A stretch of 16,409 bases of DNA, taken from positions 1 to 16,409 of the forward strand of contig JAGSHJ010000022.1 of NCBI GenBank assembly GCA_023954595.1. The letters are read 5' to 3'. The notes below the pieces were generated by a model. The model was not told the origin of the DNA, made no database searches, and saw only the letters and a program-made list of their open reading frames with translations. Source of the stretch: Bacteriovoracaceae bacterium. GTDB lineage: Bacteria; Bdellovibrionota; Bacteriovoracia; Bacteriovoracales; Bacteriovoracaceae. Position 1 is the first letter of the stretch. Every line of letters starts with the position of its first letter. A program made the position numbers and the translations under genes. Positions 14,328 through 16,409 of this stretch are shown one piece after another.

Positions 14328-14837
14328 ATGAGCGATGTAAATAAAAATTTCATTGAATTCTCTAAACCATTCATCGATGGCCTGAAAGAAACCTTCAGTG
14401 TCATGATGCAAAGTGAACTTAAAGCACACTCCCCTAAGATTAAAGACAGCAATCTTACAAAGGGTGAATTTACATCTATTATAGGTATGAATGGTAAAGT
14501 TGATAAAGACGGCGAACCAAGAGACTTCAGAGGTCTAATAGGTTTATCATTAAATAAGGAAGTATTCTTAAATGTTGCCTCTGCCATGTTAATGGAAGAA
14601 TACACTGAATACTGTGAGGATATTTCAGATACAACTGCCGAGATTGTAAATATCGTTATGGGTAATGCAAAAAAAGCACTAAGCCCATGTGGCTATAACA
14701 TTGAAATGGCAACACCTTCTACGATTAGAGGTAAAGATGTTGAAATCAAATATCCTAAAGGCACAACAGTTATAGAGACAGTACTAGAGTGCAGTCTAGG
14801 TTCAATGATTCTTGAGATTTGTTACCAAGAAATTTAA
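14328..14837 (+). CDS. cheX: CheY-P phosphatase CheX
   Basis: A 169-residue CheX-family phosphatase, which removes the phosphate from CheY-P and so ends the signal. The diagnostic helix is SDTTAEIVNIVMGNAKKAL, where E105 and N108 form the ExxN pair that positions the attacking water. The FRGLIGLSLNKEVF strand-helix unit before it is typical of the CheC/CheX/FliY fold. Only one ExxN helix is present, as in CheX, whereas CheC has two. Start: the ATG at 14328 lies 10 bases after AAGGA (14313-14317). An in-frame TTG at 14319 is only one base from that Shine-Dalgarno and cannot use it. Divergent from cheA. No cheZ is seen, so this is probably the main CheY phosphatase. Confidence 0.85.
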   Translation: MSDVNKNFIEFSKPFIDGLKETFSVMMQSELKAHSPKIKDSNLTKGEFTSIIGMNGKVDKDGEPRDFRGLIGLSLNKEVFLNVASAMLMEEYTEYCEDISDTTAEIVNIVMGNAKKALSPCGYNIEMATPSTIRGKDVEIKYPKGTTVIETVLECSLGSMILEICYQEI

Positions 14838-14846
14838 TTTTAGTTT

Positions 14847-15827
14847 TTAATCGGTCTTGAGTGCGGTGATGAATTTTTTAAACTTCTTCATCACCTCAAG
14901 GCTATACGCACCAAGCTGATCAACCATAATATTTTCAACCACACTATTTGAGTCCTCCCCCAATAATGTAATCTTTCTATCATAGTGACAACAAAGGCTA
15001 TGTACCTCTTGAACTAAACTAAGCTTTTGAAGTTTTTGTGGAAAGCCAGCACCTTGCAACTTTTCCTCATGAGTAAGAATTAGGTCTAATACATTTTCGG
15101 CTGCAAATGGTTTGTCTTGTAAAAGCTCTACGGCCTTCTTTGGATGTTCCTTATATGAGCTTAGAGATGCAACATCAGCATCCTTAATATCTTTAAAAAA
15201 CAATGACTGTCCCGCCTCTGATAGCTCCTTATATCCGATGTCATGATACAAGGCCGCAACACCAAGGTCTTCGAGCTCGCTCACACCCAGCCCCATATAC
15301 TCGCCAAACCTAATGGCCAGAGAACTTGAGTTCACTGCATGTGCTTTTAGCTTATCAAGCTCATTTCCCTGCCCTTGTTCTACCCTGGATAGGATTGTCT
15401 TTAAAACTTCATCATTTGAAGACAACATCTTCACAAGTGAGCTAGAAGCTCTTTTTGCTTTTTTATATGACTGTTCAGATTGAGGTTTTTCGAAGACGTC
15501 ATCACTGGCACTTTCCGCCACACCTGCACCAAAGTTTGCTTTATCTTCGGATGACGCATTTGGGTCGTCAAGGTACGAATCAAGGCACTGATCGAGGTAT
15601 TGCTGATATGCTTGTTCATCTTTGTCTTCGATATAGAGCTTTTTGACTTTCTTTTTTCTTAGTCTTTTCTTGCTTTCGTTCTCAATATCATCGCCGTTTC
15701 TGACGTATAACAGATACTTGTGGGGCAGCTTAACGTAAACGTCAAAAGTGAACGGTATCTGACTTTTTAATGTGGTTAAGCGTACTGGAACAAAATTCAT
15801 AATAAAATTAACTTTTTTTAATTTCAT
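14847..15827 (-). CDS. HD-GYP-like domain protein, possibly degenerate c-di-GMP phosphodiesterase
   Basis: A 326-residue protein. The N-terminal part (about 10-85: FVPVRLTTLKSQIPFTFDVYVKL, then a Lys/Arg-rich stretch and KKLYIEDKDE) resembles the accessory domain seen in front of many HD-GYP domains. A polar linker (85-125) leads to the HD domain (about 127-326), with H163, H195-D196 (YHDIGYKEL), H228-P229 (KEHPKKAVELL) and H253-E254 ending in GAGFP (259-263). Compared with canonical HD-GYP, the Lys after HDIG is Tyr, HHE is THE, the spacing to GxGYP is one residue longer and GYP is GFP, so activity is uncertain. No Shine-Dalgarno precedes the ATG at 15827; a TATAGT box only 4 bases upstream suggests a leaderless mRNA, or use of ATG 15800. 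Confidence 0.75.
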   Translation of the reverse strand: MKLKKVNFIMNFVPVRLTTLKSQIPFTFDVYVKLPHKYLLYVRNGDDIENESKKRLRKKKVKKLYIEDKDEQAYQQYLDQCLDSYLDDPNASSEDKANFGAGVAESASDDVFEKPQSEQSYKKAKRASSSLVKMLSSNDEVLKTILSRVEQGQGNELDKLKAHAVNSSSLAIRFGEYMGLGVSELEDLGVAALYHDIGYKELSEAGQSLFFKDIKDADVASLSSYKEHPKKAVELLQDKPFAAENVLDLILTHEEKLQGAGFPQKLQKLSLVQEVHSLCCHYDRKITLLGEDSNSVVENIMVDQLGAYSLEVMKKFKKFITALKTD

Positions 15828-15837
15828 TTTACTATAG
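15827..15837. promoter_or_regulatory. Shared symmetric -10 element between the HD gene and cheY
   Basis: TTTTACTATAG contains the self-complementary CTATAG, giving TATAGT on the minus strand (complement of 15831-15836) toward the HD gene, and TACTAT (15830-15835) or TATAGA on the plus strand toward cheY. For cheY, TTAACT (15808-15813) lies 16 bases upstream of TACTAT. The same 11-mer occurs before rpmB at 3981-3991. The divergent start codons are only 49 bases apart. Confidence 0.45.
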
Positions 15838-15876
15838 ACTTAGAAAAACGAAAGCAAAAAAAAATGAGGATTGATT

Positions 15877-16272
15877 ATGGCCTTTGATGTAAAACAAAAA
15901 ATTCTAGTAGTTGACGATATGTCTACGATGAGAAAAATCATTAAAAACATGCTTGTGAAAATGGGTTGTACAAATATTGTAGAGGCCGATGATGGAAAGC
16001 CAGCATGGGAAAAAATTCAAGAAGCATATGAAGCGGGTACTCCATTTCAGTTTATTCTCTCGGACTGGAACATGCCTGGAATGACAGGTCTAGAGCTACT
16101 TAAGCACATAAGAGCAGATCAGCGTTTTAATAAACTTCCATTTCTTATGATTACAGCAGAAGGTGAACAGTCCAATGTTGTTACGGCAGTAAAGGCCGGT
16201 GTAAGTAACTTCATTGTTAAGCCTTTTAACCAACAAACACTACTAGCAAAGATTGAGAAGATTTTTAAATGA
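15877..16272 (+). CDS. cheY: Chemotaxis response regulator CheY
   Basis: A 131-residue single-domain receiver. It carries the acidic pair D13/D14 (LVVDDMSTMRKII), phospho-acceptor D63 (LSDWNMPGMTGLELL), T93 (MITAEGEQ) and K115 (IVKPF). The MSTMRKIIKNML and SDWNMPGMTG blocks are those of flagellar-motor CheY rather than a general receiver. The aromatic switch position (Tyr106 in E. coli) is F112 here, and the loop before D63 is about five residues longer. Phosphorylated by CheA, it binds the flagellar switch. The start is ATG 15877, 6 bases after TGAGGA; an in-frame TTG at 15871 touches that Shine-Dalgarno and is rejected. Its stop overlaps the next gene as ATGA. Confidence 0.95.
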   Translation: MAFDVKQKILVVDDMSTMRKIIKNMLVKMGCTNIVEADDGKPAWEKIQEAYEAGTPFQFILSDWNMPGMTGLELLKHIRADQRFNKLPFLMITAEGEQSNVVTAVKAGVSNFIVKPFNQQTLLAKIEKIFK

Positions 16273-16409
16273 CCATGTTAAAAGATCCCGAAATGAAAGA
16301 AATTGTCATTGGGTTTTGCGAAGAATCTAATGAGTTATGTGAGCAACTTGAAGAGCTTTTAGAGGGTTATGAAGAAAACCCTGGCAAGATCTCACTTTTA
16401 GAGCAGTTC
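16269..16409 (+). CDS. Hpt/CheA-like protein, N-terminal part only (runs off right edge)
   Basis: A frame opens with ATG 16269, overlapping the cheY stop (ATGA), 8 bases after GAGAAG, and stays open for 47 codons to the last base. The visible part begins MTMLKDPEMKEIVIGFCEES and continues as an acidic amphipathic helix with NELCEQLEELLEGYEENPG. This matches the first helix of CheA P1/Hpt domains (compare FLEEAEDLLSHAE in the cheA of this window). The phospho-histidine would lie beyond the edge. It could be a second CheA, a stand-alone Hpt protein, or another CheA-like regulator. The overlap with cheY implies coupled translation and a shared role. Confidence 0.7.
   Translation, partial: MTMLKDPEMKEIVIGFCEESNELCEQLEELLEGYEENPGKISLLEQF

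Noticed and set aside
15871..15876. TTG start for cheY
   Set aside because: It directly abuts the TGAGGA Shine-Dalgarno; ATG 15877 has correct spacing and gives the normal CheY length.
1..16409. CRISPR arrays, tRNA or rRNA genes, insertion sequences
   Set aside because: No regularly spaced repeats, cloverleaf-forming sequence or transposase-like frame was seen on either strand.

Overview
The window is A+T-rich, Gram-negative-type chromosomal DNA. It has a beta-barrel outer-membrane protein with a signal peptide, ribosomal protein L28 as a single gene, and a large flagellar-type chemotaxis locus. The chemotaxis set (CheX phosphatase, an HD-GYP-like protein next to cheY, a CheB-type receiver fused to CheR, a DUF3373-like porin) suggests a deltaproteobacterial or Bdellovibrionota-type bacterium, perhaps of the Bacteriovorax/Halobacteriovorax group. 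That placement is inference from gene content and protein character; no database was searched.

Layout. 1-77 (-) is the start of an unrecognised gene that leaves the left edge. It diverges from a small 2-oxoglutarate/Fe(II) dioxygenase (215-685 +), and the two share a 137-bp region with repeated GTGACAATT words. Then come a Crp/Fnr-type regulator (679-1338 -), and a transketolase followed by a DUF442-like phosphatase (3848 to 1401, -, probably one operon). rpmB (L28, 4009-4239 +) ends in a strong, probably bidirectional terminator. An outer-membrane porin-like protein (4347-5789 -) is preceded by a small secreted four-cysteine protein (5831-6076 -).

The right 60% is chemotaxis. A minus-strand cluster reads cheA (14170) - cheW - cheR fusion - cheB (8450), with gaps of 15, 25 and 2 bases, followed by a chemoreceptor gene (8300-6195) with its own promoter region. 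Divergent from cheA is cheX (14328-14837 +), convergent with an HD-GYP-like gene (15827-14847 -). That gene diverges across only 49 bases from cheY (15877-16272 +), which overlaps the start of an Hpt/CheA-like gene running off the right edge. Together they make a pathway: receptor - CheW - CheA phosphorylates CheY, CheB and the CheR-linked receiver; CheX dephosphorylates CheY-P; CheR and CheB adjust receptor methylation. cheA and the receptor gene both carry sequences resembling the flagellar sigma-28 (FliA) promoter at similar distances from their start codons.

The most unusual item is the 610-residue CheR protein. After the methyltransferase it carries a CheB-type receiver and then a domain that aligns by eye with the methylesterase domain of the neighbouring CheB. 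That domain has lost the catalytic Ser, His and Asp and lacks about 60 internal residues: a CheR-REC-pseudo-CheB fusion next to an intact CheB. CheB itself has an extra N-terminal domain of about 120 residues, the CheA has an acidic linker where P2 is normally found, and the receptor has no recognisable HAMP domain.
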